A stretch of DNA of 55,023 nt. It comes from an uncultured Clostridia bacterium. GTDB lineage: Bacteria; Bacillota; Clostridia; TANB77; UBA1234. This document shows, in pieces, positions 26,312 to 35,661 of this stretch (the stretch's first letter is position 1; each line of letters opens with the position of its first letter). The stretch spans positions 1-55,023 of the forward strand of contig CAKPEF010000010.1 of the NCBI GenBank assembly GCA_934149305.1, in the 5' to 3' direction. The notes below the pieces were generated by a model. The model saw nothing but the letters and a program-made list of their open reading frames with translations, was not told the origin of the DNA and made no database searches. A program made the translations under genes and the position numbers.

Positions 26312-26983
26312 ATGGCAACCATATTTTTAAGAACATTAATTGTTTTTATCTTAGTTTTAATAGCTGTTAGACTAATGGGTAAAAGAGAAATTGGACAGTT
26401 ACAACCATTCGAATTAGTGGTTATAATAATGATTGCAGATGTTGCTAGTGTTCCAATGCAGGATATAAATATTCCGTTATTACAAGGCTTAATTCCAATA
26501 GTATCATTGCTAGTTGGACAACTTACATTTTCGTATTTAAATATAAAGATTCCGCTCTTTCATAAGTTATTTACAGGTAAATCAACAATACTAATTGAAA
26601 AAGGAAAAATACTAGAAAATAATTTAAAAAAGCAGAGGTATTCGCTTGAAGGTTTACTAGAGCAAATAAGAGTTGCTGGATACCCAGACATTAGAGATGT
26701 TGATTATGCCATCTTAGAGACTAGTGGACAAATAAGTGTAATACCCAAAATGGAGAAGAATCAAGTTACAGTTGGAGACATGAATATACAAGCAGAATAT
26801 ACAGGGTATCCAAGAGTGCTGATTTTGGAGGGAAAGATAATAGAAAATAATATTTTGGCTATAAAAAAAGATGATAAGTGGCTAAATGATAGAATAAGAG
26901 AAATAAAATTAACGCTCAATAAAATACTAGTGCTTATTGCAGATGAAAAAGGCAATATATACTGCCAAAAAAGAAGAGGGTAA
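26312..26983 (+). CDS. DUF421-family membrane protein
   Basis: 223 aa. Three N-terminal membrane helices are followed by the LMGKREIGQLQPFELVVIIM region typical of DUF421 (YetF/YrbG-like). The soluble C-terminal part has the repeat-like RYSLEGLLEQIRVAGYPDI segment seen in that family. Homologues include spore membrane proteins involved in germinant receptor function (SpoVAEa/5AF-like associations). The SD is TAGGAGGTG. It is followed 4 nt later by a DUF4363-like gene, a common pairing. Confidence 0.85.
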   Translation: MATIFLRTLIVFILVLIAVRLMGKREIGQLQPFELVVIIMIADVASVPMQDINIPLLQGLIPIVSLLVGQLTFSYLNIKIPLFHKLFTGKSTILIEKGKILENNLKKQRYSLEGLLEQIRVAGYPDIRDVDYAILETSGQISVIPKMEKNQVTVGDMNIQAEYTGYPRVLILEGKIIENNILAIKKDDKWLNDRIREIKLTLNKILVLIADEKGNIYCQKRRG

Positions 26984-26987
26984 TGTA

Positions 26988-27362
26988 ATGAGAGATTTAA
27001 TTATTATAACTGTAATCGTAGGATTAATAATATCAGGAAGTTATTTTACTTATAAATATTATGAAGATATAAAAAGTGAGTTTGATGAGAAATTGACTGA
27101 AATGTCAAAAGAACTTGAAGACAATTTTTTTAATGAACAGATGATAACTGACCTTGAGAATATTTGGCTTTCAAACGAAGGTACTCTTATAATTTTTCAA
27201 TCTCACGATTTAGTTGGAGATATAGAGGAAAATTTATATGAATGCTTTCATTACTATAAAAATATGAAGAAAGAAGATTTTGACCTAGAAAAGCAAAAGG
27301 TTATATCGGGTTTAGATGATTTAATAAAAAGAGAATGTCTTTCAATTGTAAATATTTTGTAA
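26988..27362 (+). CDS. DUF4363-like small membrane-anchored protein
   Basis: 124 aa from the ATG at 26988, with GAGGG at 26976-26980 as ribosome site. One N-terminal helix (LIIITVIVGLIISGSYF), then a helical extracytoplasmic domain. Length and layout match DUF4363, which usually follows DUF421. Function unknown. Upstream in-frame codons of the overlapping DUF421 end are not needed. Confidence 0.75.
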   Translation: MRDLIIITVIVGLIISGSYFTYKYYEDIKSEFDEKLTEMSKELEDNFFNEQMITDLENIWLSNEGTLIIFQSHDLVGDIEENLYECFHYYKNMKKEDFDLEKQKVISGLDDLIKRECLSIVNIL

Positions 27363-27443
27363 TTGAATTAAGAATAGCATTAATTCGGAAAAAAAGTTTA
27401 GTTGACCTATAACTAATAAAATAATATTTACATTCGATACGAA

Positions 27444-27472
27444 TTGTGTTGATTTTTGGTATGAAATATAAT
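27444..27472 (+). promoter_or_regulatory. Promoter of the gene at 27534
   Basis: TTGTGT (27444-27449), 17-nt spacer, TATAAT (27467-27472). Confidence 0.55.
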
Positions 27473-27533
27473 AAAATGACCTTGGAATTTAGGTTTAGCG
27501 TATACTTTTAAAACTTTAAAGGGAGGCTTTGAT

Positions 27534-29198
27534 ATGACAAAGTCAGAATCTGGCAAGAAACCTACAGTTAAGCTTATGTTTTTGGGAGGCGTTGGTGATG
27601 ATGTCACGGGTTCTTCAACGTTGGTTTCGATAGAAATCGATGGCAAGAACCGGTACGGCTTGATAGATGTTGGAGGCCATCAAGGAACAGACAATCGCAA
27701 CGCATATTTTCCAGTTGATGCGACAAAGATTGAATTTGTCGTGATAACGCACGCACACTATGACCACATCGGACTGCTTCCTAAGCTTTACAAGGATGGT
27801 TTTGCTGGCAAAGTGTATATAACGGAGCAAACAAGAGCTCAAGGAAAGCTTATACTTCAGGATGCAGCAAATATCAATCTTCGAAACTCCGAGTATAGCA
27901 AATTTGGAGGAACAAAGCTCAAGACTGAGAAAAGAAAGTATGAAAAAGAGAGGAAAAAGGCGGTAACGTGTAGAGACGTCAAGAATTATGATGTTGCAAT
28001 CTCTCAGTTGGATGACATCATAGCCTCTGTTTTGTACTCGTTGGAGGATGTAAATGGATTAACACCACTTTATGAGGTTATTAAGCCTAACCAGCTTTTT
28101 ACCATATTTGATGGCAAGGTATTTGGAAGGTTCATTCCTACAACTCACCAAAATGGCGCAATACAGTTCGAATTGTATTATAAGGAGAATAATGAAAGGT
28201 TAGGTGTCTTATTCACAGGAGATATCGGACCGTACAACTCGCTTCTTTACGAAAGTAAGGATGGATGCATTAATACCGATATTGAATATGGTGTAATTGA
28301 ATCTCTCCATGGTGTCGAGCAGCCAAAAGAAACTCTGAAAGATTCGATTAGCATCCTTGAAAAGCTAATCAACAAGTCGATCAGAAAGGGCAAAACAATC
28401 GTACTCTCGGGTTTTTCTTTGGACAGGGATGCGATGATTGTATATCTGATAAACAAAATGTATGCTAAAGGTGCGAGGTTTAAGACGTACTTTGATGCTC
28501 CGCTTGCATTTAGTGAGCTGGTTTGTTATCAGAACTTTTACAAGCAGGAGTATGAAAAGAGAATGAATTCAGATAACACGGATGACCTCTGGTTTAAGGA
28601 CCTTGGAAAGGATCCTTTCAGTCTTGAAAACTTTGAGGTTATCACTAAGATGTCTGAACACACACAGCTTCTTAATACTCCCGGCCCGAAGGTGATTGTT
28701 ACCTCTTCTGCTAATGGAAATGGTGGAAGAGTTGTCGATTTCTTCGACAGGCTCATTCAAGAGTCTGATGCTGTTTTCGTATTTTGTGGCTGGATATATC
28801 CCGAGAGTCCAAGCAACATTTTGCTTAATACTGAGTGTGGGCAGATTGTTGATTTAGGGTATTCGAGATACAAGAAGCACTGCGAAACGATTCAGCTTCA
28901 CGGTTTCTCTTCGCATGGTTATTGGTCAGAGGTCCTTGAAAAATTCTTCATGTACCCAGCTATGAGAGGAGTAATTCTTAATCATGGAGAGTGGGAAGTG
29001 AAGGAAAAACTGAAAAAGCAGATTGTTGAAACATTCGAAATAGGTGTTCATATTCCTATGCTTTATGAGGCATATGAGCTTTCAAATGAATCCATAAAGC
29101 CTTTGGAAGAAGTGGAAGTGAGCAACTTCTTTGGAGATGTTCTTGAGGAATACAACATGAAATGTGTTCTTGAGGAAATCGAAAAAGAGAAAGAATGA
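27534..29198 (+). CDS. Second MBL-fold beta-CASP-like hydrolase, foreign codon usage
   Basis: 554 aa. The MBL core is FLGGVGDDVTGSSTLVSIEI, then ITHAHYDHIGLLP (HxHxDH), ending with LHGFSSHGYWSEVLEKF and ILNHGEWEVKEK. A middle region LSGFSLDRDAMIVYLINKMY and TSSANGNGGRVVDFF resembles beta-CASP proteins, so it is a distant paralogue of the gene at 24130. Codon usage is clearly different (GAC, ATC, CTC, GGC common), and CGG at 27651 is in frame as Arg within KNRYGLIDVG, where the frame is fixed by motifs on both sides. Own promoter and terminator. Likely acquired. Confidence 0.85.
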   Translation: MTKSESGKKPTVKLMFLGGVGDDVTGSSTLVSIEIDGKNRYGLIDVGGHQGTDNRNAYFPVDATKIEFVVITHAHYDHIGLLPKLYKDGFAGKVYITEQTRAQGKLILQDAANINLRNSEYSKFGGTKLKTEKRKYEKERKKAVTCRDVKNYDVAISQLDDIIASVLYSLEDVNGLTPLYEVIKPNQLFTIFDGKVFGRFIPTTHQNGAIQFELYYKENNERLGVLFTGDIGPYNSLLYESKDGCINTDIEYGVIESLHGVEQPKETLKDSISILEKLINKSIRKGKTIVLSGFSLDRDAMIVYLINKMYAKGARFKTYFDAPLAFSELVCYQNFYKQEYEKRMNSDNTDDLWFKDLGKDPFSLENFEVITKMSEHTQLLNTPGPKVIVTSSANGNGGRVVDFFDRLIQESDAVFVFCGWIYPESPSNILLNTECGQIVDLGYSRYKKHCETIQLHGFSSHGYWSEVLEKFFMYPAMRGVILNHGEWEVKEKLKKQIVETFEIGVHIPMLYEAYELSNESIKPLEEVEVSNFFGDVLEEYNMKCVLEEIEKEKE

Positions 29199-29206
29199 AA
29201 TTATGA

Positions 29207-29236
29207 GAGGGAGTGACATATGTCATTCCCTTTTTC
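29207..29236 (+). terminator. Terminator
   Basis: GGGAGTGACA-TATGTCATTCCC with T5; nearly perfect palindrome. Confidence 0.9.
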
Positions 29237-29299
29237 TTGCATAGATATGGCGATTATGGTATACTATAAAAGTTGAGATTACATTTGAAAGGGGTACAA

Positions 29300-30161
29300 A
29301 TGAAGATATTAAGAAGAATAGTTTTATTAGCAATAGCGTTCTTTTTTGTTGAGTTATACATAGATAGCAATGTTTTGACAACATCTGAGTTTTGCATTAA
29401 AAACAAGAAAATCCCAAGTAAATTTGATGGATATAAAATATTGCATTTATCAGATTTGCATAACAAGAGTTTTGGAAACAAAAATGAAAAACTTATTGAA
29501 AAAATAAATGAAATTAATCCAGATATAATAGTTATGACTGGCGACATGGTAAATTGCAACGATACCAATTTCGATAACTTTTTTGAACTAGTAAAAGTTC
29601 TAGTCAAAAAATACGATATATATTATATTGTTGGAAATCATGAACAAAACATGAAGAAAGTAAATAAGAATGTAATAATAGATTTTCTAGAAGCGAATGG
29701 TGTTAGAGTTTTAGACAATGAAAAAGTTGAGCTTGTAAAAGAAGATGAGAAAATAAATTTATACGGATTGTGGTGCAATTTAAGATATTATTCAGCAAAA
29801 ACTGAAGGCGAAAAAGAAGAATTTACATTAGAAACAATAGAAAAGATAATGGCTAATACCAAGATAAATGATGATGAATACAACATACTTCTTGCACATA
29901 ACCCTAATTTTATAGAAAGCTACGCTGCGTGGGGAGCTGACCTAACTCTATCTGGACATATACATGGTGGAATGGTTAGAATACCATTTATCGGCGGAGT
30001 ATTTTCGCCAGACACATTGCTATTTCCAAAGTACGATTCACGGATTGTATGAAGTTTCAGGAAAACAACTGATAGTAAGTAGAGGCTTAGGAAAAGGTGT
30101 TAGGGGATTTAGATTTTTTAATAGACCAGAAATAAATGTAATAACTTTAAAGAATAAATAA
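29300..30161 (+). CDS. Metallophosphoesterase, membrane-anchored, +1 shift at CGG
   Basis: Calcineurin-like phosphoesterase of the YkuE/YaeI type. It has an N-terminal membrane helix, then LHLSDLHNKSF, VMTGDMVNCND, VGNHEQ, LLAHNP and LSGHIHGGMVRIP, which supply the two-metal site. The ATG at 29300 follows AAAGGGG. After PKYDS the frame reads CGG (30041-30043) and stops at 30052. Skipping the C gives GLYEVSGKQLIVSRGLGKGV and continues to 30161, the usual C-terminus of this family (G-L-Y-x-V-S-G). About 286 aa. Upstream of and probably cotranscribed with mtaB, 10 nt away. Confidence 0.92.
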
Positions 30162-30171
30162 GGTGATAATA

Positions 30172-31453
30172 ATGAATAAAAAAACAGTAGCTATATACAC
30201 ATTACGGGTGTAAAGTTAATCAATATGAGAGTAACAAAATGATAGAATTGTTTAAAGAAAATGGTTACGAAAGTGTTGATTTTGAAGAAAAAGCGGATAT
30301 ATATATTATAAATACTTGTACAGTAACTAATATGAGTGAAAGAAAATCAAGACAAATTTTGAGAAGAGCAAAAGAATTAAATCCAAAAAGTATTCTTTGT
30401 GTTGTTGGATGCTATGCACAAGTAGCAAAAGATGAACTTTCTAAAATGAAAGAGATAGACATAGTTCTTGGAACTAATGATAGAGCAAATATAGTAAAAT
30501 GTGTAGAAGATTTTATAAAAAGCAAAAGTAGAATTCAAGAAGTAAGCGATATAATGAAACAAAGAGAATATATAGAATGGGGAAGTGTAGCTTATACAGA
30601 TAAGGCTAGAGCAGAAATTAAAGTGCAAGATGGATGCGATAGATATTGTACATATTGTTTAATTCCATACGCAAGAGGTCCTGTACGCAGTAGAAAAATG
30701 CAAGAAATATATGATGAAATTGTAGAAATAGCTAAAAGTGGAATAAAAGAAATTGTAATAACAGGTATACATATATCATCATATGGCAAAGATTTTAGTG
30801 AAAAAGTTACTCTTATTGATTTGCTAGAAAAAATTCACGATATTGATGGAATCGAAAGAATACGACTTGGTTCTTTAGAGCCACTAATAATAACAGAAGA
30901 GTTTGTTAAGAGATTGAAAAATCTCCCAAAGGTATGTAATCATTTTCATTTATCACTTCAAAGCGGATGTGATGAAACTCTAGAGAGAATGAACAGAAGA
31001 TATAAAACAGAGGATTTCAAGAAAATTGTTGGAATATTACGAAATAATATCCCAGAAGTTGCATTAACAACAGATGTGATCGTTGGATTTCCAGGTGAGA
31101 CTGATGAGGAGTTTGAAAAAACATATGAGTTTTTGAAAGAAATTAAATTTTCAAAAATGCATGTTTTTAAGTATTCACCTAGAAAAGGAACCAAAGCAGC
31201 CGAGTTTAAAAATCAAATCGATGGAAACACAAAAAATAAAAGAAGTGATATTTTGATTAAACTCTCAGAAGAAAACGAAGAAGACTTTGCAAAACCATAC
31301 ATAGGCAAAGAAATAGAAGTGTTGTTTGAAAACGAAAACGAGGGACACACAAAAAATTATATAAAAGTAGAATCAAATGAGAAAATAAAAAATGCACCAA
31401 TAATAAAAAAGGTGATGGTTAGAGAATATAAAGATGGGGCACTTAAAGTGTAG
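30172..31453 (+). CDS. mtaB: tRNA threonylcarbamoyladenosine methylthiotransferase MtaB, +1 shift at CGG
   Basis: Radical SAM enzyme that adds methylthio to t6A37 of tRNA. The ATG at 30172 follows AAGGTG. The zero frame reads MNKKTVAIYTL, CGG (30205-30207), GTG, TAA. Skipping the C gives GCKVNQYES, restoring the invariant first cluster cysteine one residue after the shift. Then come NTCTVT and VVGCYAQ (the other MTTase cysteines), the radical SAM motif CDRYCTYCLIPYARG, and a TRAM-like C-terminus. About 426 aa, the family norm. A start inside (30239) would lose a cluster ligand, so the shifted reading is required. Confidence 0.95.
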
Positions 31454-31458
31454 AAACA

Positions 31459-31487
31459 TTGACCTAGAGCATAAAAAAATATATAAT
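31459..31487 (+). promoter_or_regulatory. Promoter of gatCAB
   Basis: TTGACC (31459-31464), 17-nt spacer, TATAAT (31482-31487). The expected start site is near 31494, right where the leader element begins. Confidence 0.75.
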
Positions 31488-31497
31488 GAGCAAGGAT

Positions 31498-31584
31498 GGT
31501 AGTGCAAACTAATTTTTGAAAATAAAACATGCTGTAAAAATGTAGCTTAAGCACAGTGTGCTCCATAAATTAGTAAACACAGCC
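31498..31584 (+). repeat. Leader element, type 1 (gatC copy, compact)
   Basis: GGTAGTGCAAACTAATTT pairs with AAATTAGTAAACACAGCC (the same interior mismatches as in the eno copy). Inner hairpins are GCTGT-AAAAAT-GTAGC and AGCAC-AGT-GTGCT, then CCATAAA. The right arm ends 23 nt before the gatC ATG. Confidence 0.75.
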
Positions 31585-31607
31585 ACAAGAAGAAAGGAAT
31601 GATATAA

Positions 31608-31895
31608 ATGAATATCAAAAAAGAAGATATAGAACATATAGCAAAACTAAGTATGCTAAATTTATCTGAAGCTGAGATTGAAAAATATAGAGCTAGCATG
31701 GAAGAAATTGTTGGTTTTGCCAATAAAATAAATGAGCTTGATACAGATGGAATAGAAGAATCAGCATTTGCAAGTAATATGTGCAATGTTTTTAGAAAAG
31801 ATGAAGTTAAAGAATCTTTTGATAGAGATGAGCTTTTAAAGAATGCACCAAGTAGCAATGGTGAAGCATATTCGCTTCCTAGCATGATGGAATAA
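31608..31895 (+). CDS. gatC: Asp/Glu-tRNA amidotransferase subunit C
   Basis: 95 aa. Subunit C clamps GatA and GatB. The family start KEDIEHIAKLSMLNLSEAEI and the conserved LDTDGIEE segment are visible, ending at SLPSMME. First gene of gatC-gatA-gatB; together they convert Glu-tRNA-Gln and Asp-tRNA-Asn to the amidated forms. SD AAAGGAA. The transcript starts with a type 1 leader element. Confidence 0.96.
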   Translation: MNIKKEDIEHIAKLSMLNLSEAEIEKYRASMEEIVGFANKINELDTDGIEESAFASNMCNVFRKDEVKESFDRDELLKNAPSSNGEAYSLPSMME

Positions 31896-31921
31896 ATATA
31901 AAAAGAAAGGACTAAAAATAC

Positions 31922-33364
31922 ATGAAGAATATATGTGAATTAACAGCTCACGAAATTCGTGAAATGTACGATAAAAAAGAAATAACAGTGCCAGAAGTTG
32001 TAAAGGCTTTTTTAGATAAAATAAAAGAAAAAGATGATAGCATAAAAGCATATATAACAGTATGCGAAGAAGAAGCATTAAAAAAGGCAGAAGAGGTACA
32101 AGCTTTATTCGATAAAGGCGAAAAACTTGGTAGTCTTGCAGGAATTCCAATAGGAATAAAAGATAACATATGTACAAGAGGAATAAAAACAACATGTGCA
32201 TCAAAAATGTTAGAAAACTTTGTATCACCTTATGATGCTACTGTTATAGAAAAATTAGAAAAAGAGCACGCAATAATACTTGGAAAGCTAAATATGGATG
32301 AATTTGCAATGGGTGGTTCTACTGAAAACTCAGCATTTTTCACAACAAAAAATCCAGTAAACCTAAATAAAGTCCCAGGAGGTTCATCAGGTGGTAGTGC
32401 AGCTGCTGTTAAAGCAGATATGGCACCGATTACACTTGGAAGTGACACTGGTGGTTCAATTAGGGAACCAGCATCTTTCTGCGGAATAGTAGGAATGAAA
32501 CCTACATATGGACTAGTTTCAAGATATGGATTAGTAGCATTTGCATCATCACTTGATCAAATCGGTCCAATGTCAAAAGATGTTACAGATAATGCGATTT
32601 TGTTAAATGCAATAGCTGGTCACGATGCACACGATTCAACATCAGCAAATGTTGAAGTAAAAGATTATACAAAATCTTTAGTAAATGATGTAAAGGGCTT
32701 GAAAGTTGGTTTGCCAAAAGAATTTATGGAAGATGGCGTAGATAAAGAAGTTAAAGAAGCAATATTAGAAGTTGCAAAAAAACTAAAAGAGCTTGGGGCT
32801 ACAGTAGAAGAATGTTCACTTCCAAGAACGAAATATGCACTTCCAACATATTACATAATCGCTTGTGCAGAAGCAAGTTCAAACCTTGGAAGATATGATG
32901 GAATAAGATACGGATATAGAACTAAAAATTATGAAAATTTACATGATATATACGCAAACAGCAGAACAGAGGGCTTTGGAGAAGAAGTAAAGAGAAGAAT
33001 AATACTTGGAACTTATGTATTATCTTCAGGATACTATGATGCATATTACAAAAAAGCTCAAAGAGTAAGAACATTAGTAAAGAAAGATTTTGAAGAGGCT
33101 TTTTCAAAATACGATGTGCTACTAACACCAACTGCACCAACAGTAGCATTTGATATAGGTTCAAAAATAAATGATCCACTTCAAATGTATATGGCAGACT
33201 TGCTTACAGTTCCAATAAACATAGCAGGAGTACCAGCAATATCAGTACCATGCAAAAAAGACAAAAACGGAATGCCAATAGGAATGCAACTTATAGGCAA
33301 GCATTTCGACGAGGAGACTTTGTATAGAGTTGCATATACATTTGAACAAAATAAAAATAACTAA
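31922..33364 (+). CDS. gatA: Asp/Glu-tRNA amidotransferase subunit A
   Basis: 480 aa amidase-signature enzyme that releases ammonia from glutamine for transamidation. The Lys-Ser-Ser triad is seen in GIPIGIKDN (Lys near 80), GGSSGGSAAAV (cis-Ser near 155) and GSDTGGSIREPA (nucleophile Ser near 179). The start is 26 nt after gatC, with AAAGGA upstream. No CGG codons in frame. Confidence 0.97.
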   Translation: MKNICELTAHEIREMYDKKEITVPEVVKAFLDKIKEKDDSIKAYITVCEEEALKKAEEVQALFDKGEKLGSLAGIPIGIKDNICTRGIKTTCASKMLENFVSPYDATVIEKLEKEHAIILGKLNMDEFAMGGSTENSAFFTTKNPVNLNKVPGGSSGGSAAAVKADMAPITLGSDTGGSIREPASFCGIVGMKPTYGLVSRYGLVAFASSLDQIGPMSKDVTDNAILLNAIAGHDAHDSTSANVEVKDYTKSLVNDVKGLKVGLPKEFMEDGVDKEVKEAILEVAKKLKELGATVEECSLPRTKYALPTYYIIACAEASSNLGRYDGIRYGYRTKNYENLHDIYANSRTEGFGEEVKRRIILGTYVLSSGYYDAYYKKAQRVRTLVKKDFEEAFSKYDVLLTPTAPTVAFDIGSKINDPLQMYMADLLTVPINIAGVPAISVPCKKDKNGMPIGMQLIGKHFDEETLYRVAYTFEQNKNN

Positions 33365-33410
33365 AATATATTAGACACAAAAACTTATATACGAAAAGGA
33401 GAATTATATA

Positions 33411-34841
33411 ATGGAGTATGAAGTTATAATTGGACTTGAAGTTCATGCGGAGCTTTCAACAAAGACAAAAATATATTGTGGATGCACAACAGAATTTGGT
33501 GGTTCACCAAACACTCATTGCTGTCCAGTATGTACAGGTATGCCGGGGGCACTTCCTGTATTAAATGAAAAAGTAGTTGAATATGCTGTAAGAGCAGGTT
33601 TAGCTACAAATTGTGAAATTGCTAGATACAGTAAGCAAGATAGAAAAAATTATTTCTATCCAGATTTACCAAAAGCTTATCAAATATCACAATTCGACTT
33701 GCCATTATGCCAACATGGTAAATTGGAAGTTGATGTAGATGGAAAGAAAAAAGAAATAGGAATAACAAGAATACATATAGAAGAAGATGCAGGAAAACTA
33801 GTGCACGATAACTATACAGGTGGCACACTAGTAGATTTAAACAGAGCATGCGTACCACTAATAGAAATAGTATCTGAACCAGATATGAGATCGGCAGAAG
33901 ATGCAGTAGCATATGTTGAAAAATTAAAAGGAATATTAGAATACATTGGAGTATCAGATTGTAAAATGCAAGAGGGTTCACTTCGTGCAGATGTTAACCT
34001 TTCACTTCGTCCAGTTGGACAAGAAAAATTCGGTACAAGAACAGAAACAAAGAACTTAAACTCATTTAGAGCAATAGCAAGAACAATTCAATTTGAAATA
34101 GAAAGACAAAAAGAAGTATTAGAATCAGGCGGAGTTATATATCAAGAAACAAGAAGATGGGATGATGAAAAAGGCGAAGGATATGCAATGAGAACAAAAG
34201 AAGATGCGCACGACTATAGATACTTCCCAGAACCAGACTTATTGCCAATCAACCTATCAGAAGAATATATACAAAACATAAAAGACACATTGCCAGAACT
34301 ACCAGAAAGCAGAAGAAAAAGATATGTAGAAGAAATGAAATTGCCAGATTATGACGCTGGAATAATAACATCATCAAAAGCATTATCAGACTTTTTCGAA
34401 GCAGCAACAAAAGAATGCGGTAACGCAAAAGCAGTAAGCAACTGGATAATGGTAGATGTAATAAGAATAGCAAAAGAAAAGGGAATAGAATACACAGAAT
34501 TGCCATTTACAGCTACGCAACTTGCAGAGTTAATAAAGTTAATCGACAAAGGAACAATAAGTAGCAAAATAGCAAAAGAAGTATTTGAAGTAATGGTGGA
34601 AGAGGGAAAAGACCCAGAAAAAATAGTTGCCGAAAAAGGCTTAGTGCAAATATCAGACGAAAAAGCAATAAAAGAAGTAGTAGATAAAATAATGGCAGCA
34701 AACCCTAGTTCAATAGCAGATTATAAAGCAGGAAAAGACAGAGCACTTGGATTCTTAGTAGGACAATGTATGAAAGAAATGAAAGGCAAAGGAAACCCAC
34801 AAATATTAAATAAATTTATATTAGAAGAACTTAATAAATAG
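33411..34841 (+). CDS. gatB: Asp/Glu-tRNA amidotransferase subunit B
   Basis: 476 aa. GatB activates the tRNA-bound Glu or Asp by phosphorylation. Visible are the start VIIGLEVHAELSTKTKIYCGC, zinc cysteines (CGC, CCPVC), RKNYFYPDLPKAYQISQFD, and the C-terminal YqeY-like tail ending in QILNKFILEELNK. SD AAAGGAG. Last gene of the operon, followed by a bidirectional terminator. Confidence 0.97.
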   Translation: MEYEVIIGLEVHAELSTKTKIYCGCTTEFGGSPNTHCCPVCTGMPGALPVLNEKVVEYAVRAGLATNCEIARYSKQDRKNYFYPDLPKAYQISQFDLPLCQHGKLEVDVDGKKKEIGITRIHIEEDAGKLVHDNYTGGTLVDLNRACVPLIEIVSEPDMRSAEDAVAYVEKLKGILEYIGVSDCKMQEGSLRADVNLSLRPVGQEKFGTRTETKNLNSFRAIARTIQFEIERQKEVLESGGVIYQETRRWDDEKGEGYAMRTKEDAHDYRYFPEPDLLPINLSEEYIQNIKDTLPELPESRRKRYVEEMKLPDYDAGIITSSKALSDFFEAATKECGNAKAVSNWIMVDVIRIAKEKGIEYTELPFTATQLAELIKLIDKGTISSKIAKEVFEVMVEEGKDPEKIVAEKGLVQISDEKAIKEVVDKIMAANPSSIADYKAGKDRALGFLVGQCMKEMKGKGNPQILNKFILEELNK

Positions 34842-34852
34842 AATAATACATT

Positions 34853-34883
34853 AAAAAAGCTTCCCTAAATGAGAAGCTTTTTC
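34853..34883. terminator. Bidirectional terminator after gatB
   Basis: AAAAAAGCTTC-N8-GAAGCTTTTTC. It also lies after the minus-strand membrane gene. Confidence 0.85.
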
Positions 34884-34895
34884 TGTAAGCAAAAT

Positions 34896-35661
34896 TTATT
34901 GAGCGTTTGATGATTTATTTATTATTTTTTTAATTATAAATATTACAAAACATATTATTAAGTATATGGCAAGTTCAAATTCCCAACCTATGGGAGCAAC
35001 TATAAGCCAAAGATCATTCCAGCCAGGAAAGGTGCCTAAAGGTAATAAGAATGTTATAAATGAAAAAATAGCATTTATGACTGAATATAAAAGTATTATT
35101 GTAAAATAAAATGTTCGACTTGAAATATTCAAATATTCGTTTTTAATAGAATTTGCTACAAACAAAGAAATAAGTGGAAGAAGAGTTGCAATCAGTGGGG
35201 ATAAAAAGCTATCAAACTCTTTTATGCTAATAATTAAGCAGACCAAACTTATAAAAAATGTTATTGCCAAAAGAGAAATAAGCCTCCAACCATTTTGCAT
35301 TTTTAAAGTTTTTATAAAAATATGTTGTGCAAAGTAAGTGACAAATCCTATGATAGTGCACATCACTAGATCAGAATAATAATATTCTTCAAAAAAGTAG
35401 GGATATATTACAATAGTTAAAAAATGAAAAAGCAAACAAGAAGGTATGAAAATGATGTTAAATTTAAAATCTGAAATGTCTAAATACTTTCTCCTTATAG
35501 TATCGATCTTTGATAACCCCCAAGCCATCAAAAGAAAAATTGCTAAAGCATAGAAAGCTTGAAAATCACTGCCGTGGTATATATGATGATATTTTTGGAA
35601 TAGCAAATCCTGCAACAATGCTAGAAACATAAATCAATAAATTAAAACCTAAAATTTTCAA
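34896..35661 (-). CDS. Multi-pass membrane protein, 254 aa, +1 shift at CGG
   Basis: On the minus strand a TTG start (35659-35661) lies 7 nt after GGGGG and reads MKILGFNLLIYV and on to residue 29 (SSYIP). CGG at 35574-35572 and CAG follow, then a TGA stop. Skipping the C gives GGC and continues as GSDFQAFYALAIFLLMAWGL to 34896. The joined protein has a membrane helix before the break and about seven after it, giving a coherent polytopic protein. The alternative ATG (35630) in the second frame has no ribosome site. No family recognised; no catalytic motif seen. This is the seventh CGG break and the only one on the minus strand, with GGC as the glycine codon. Confidence 0.8.

Noticed and set aside
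27651..27653. CGG as a universal shift signal in this genome
   Set aside because: In the MBL gene here, and in purA, lemA and the TPM gene, motifs on both sides of CGG are in the same frame, so it is read as Arg in those genes.
31498..31584. Type 1 leader elements as T-boxes
   Set aside because: They lack the AAGGTGGTAACACG-type T-box sequence and a terminator/antiterminator pair; only the valS leader has these.
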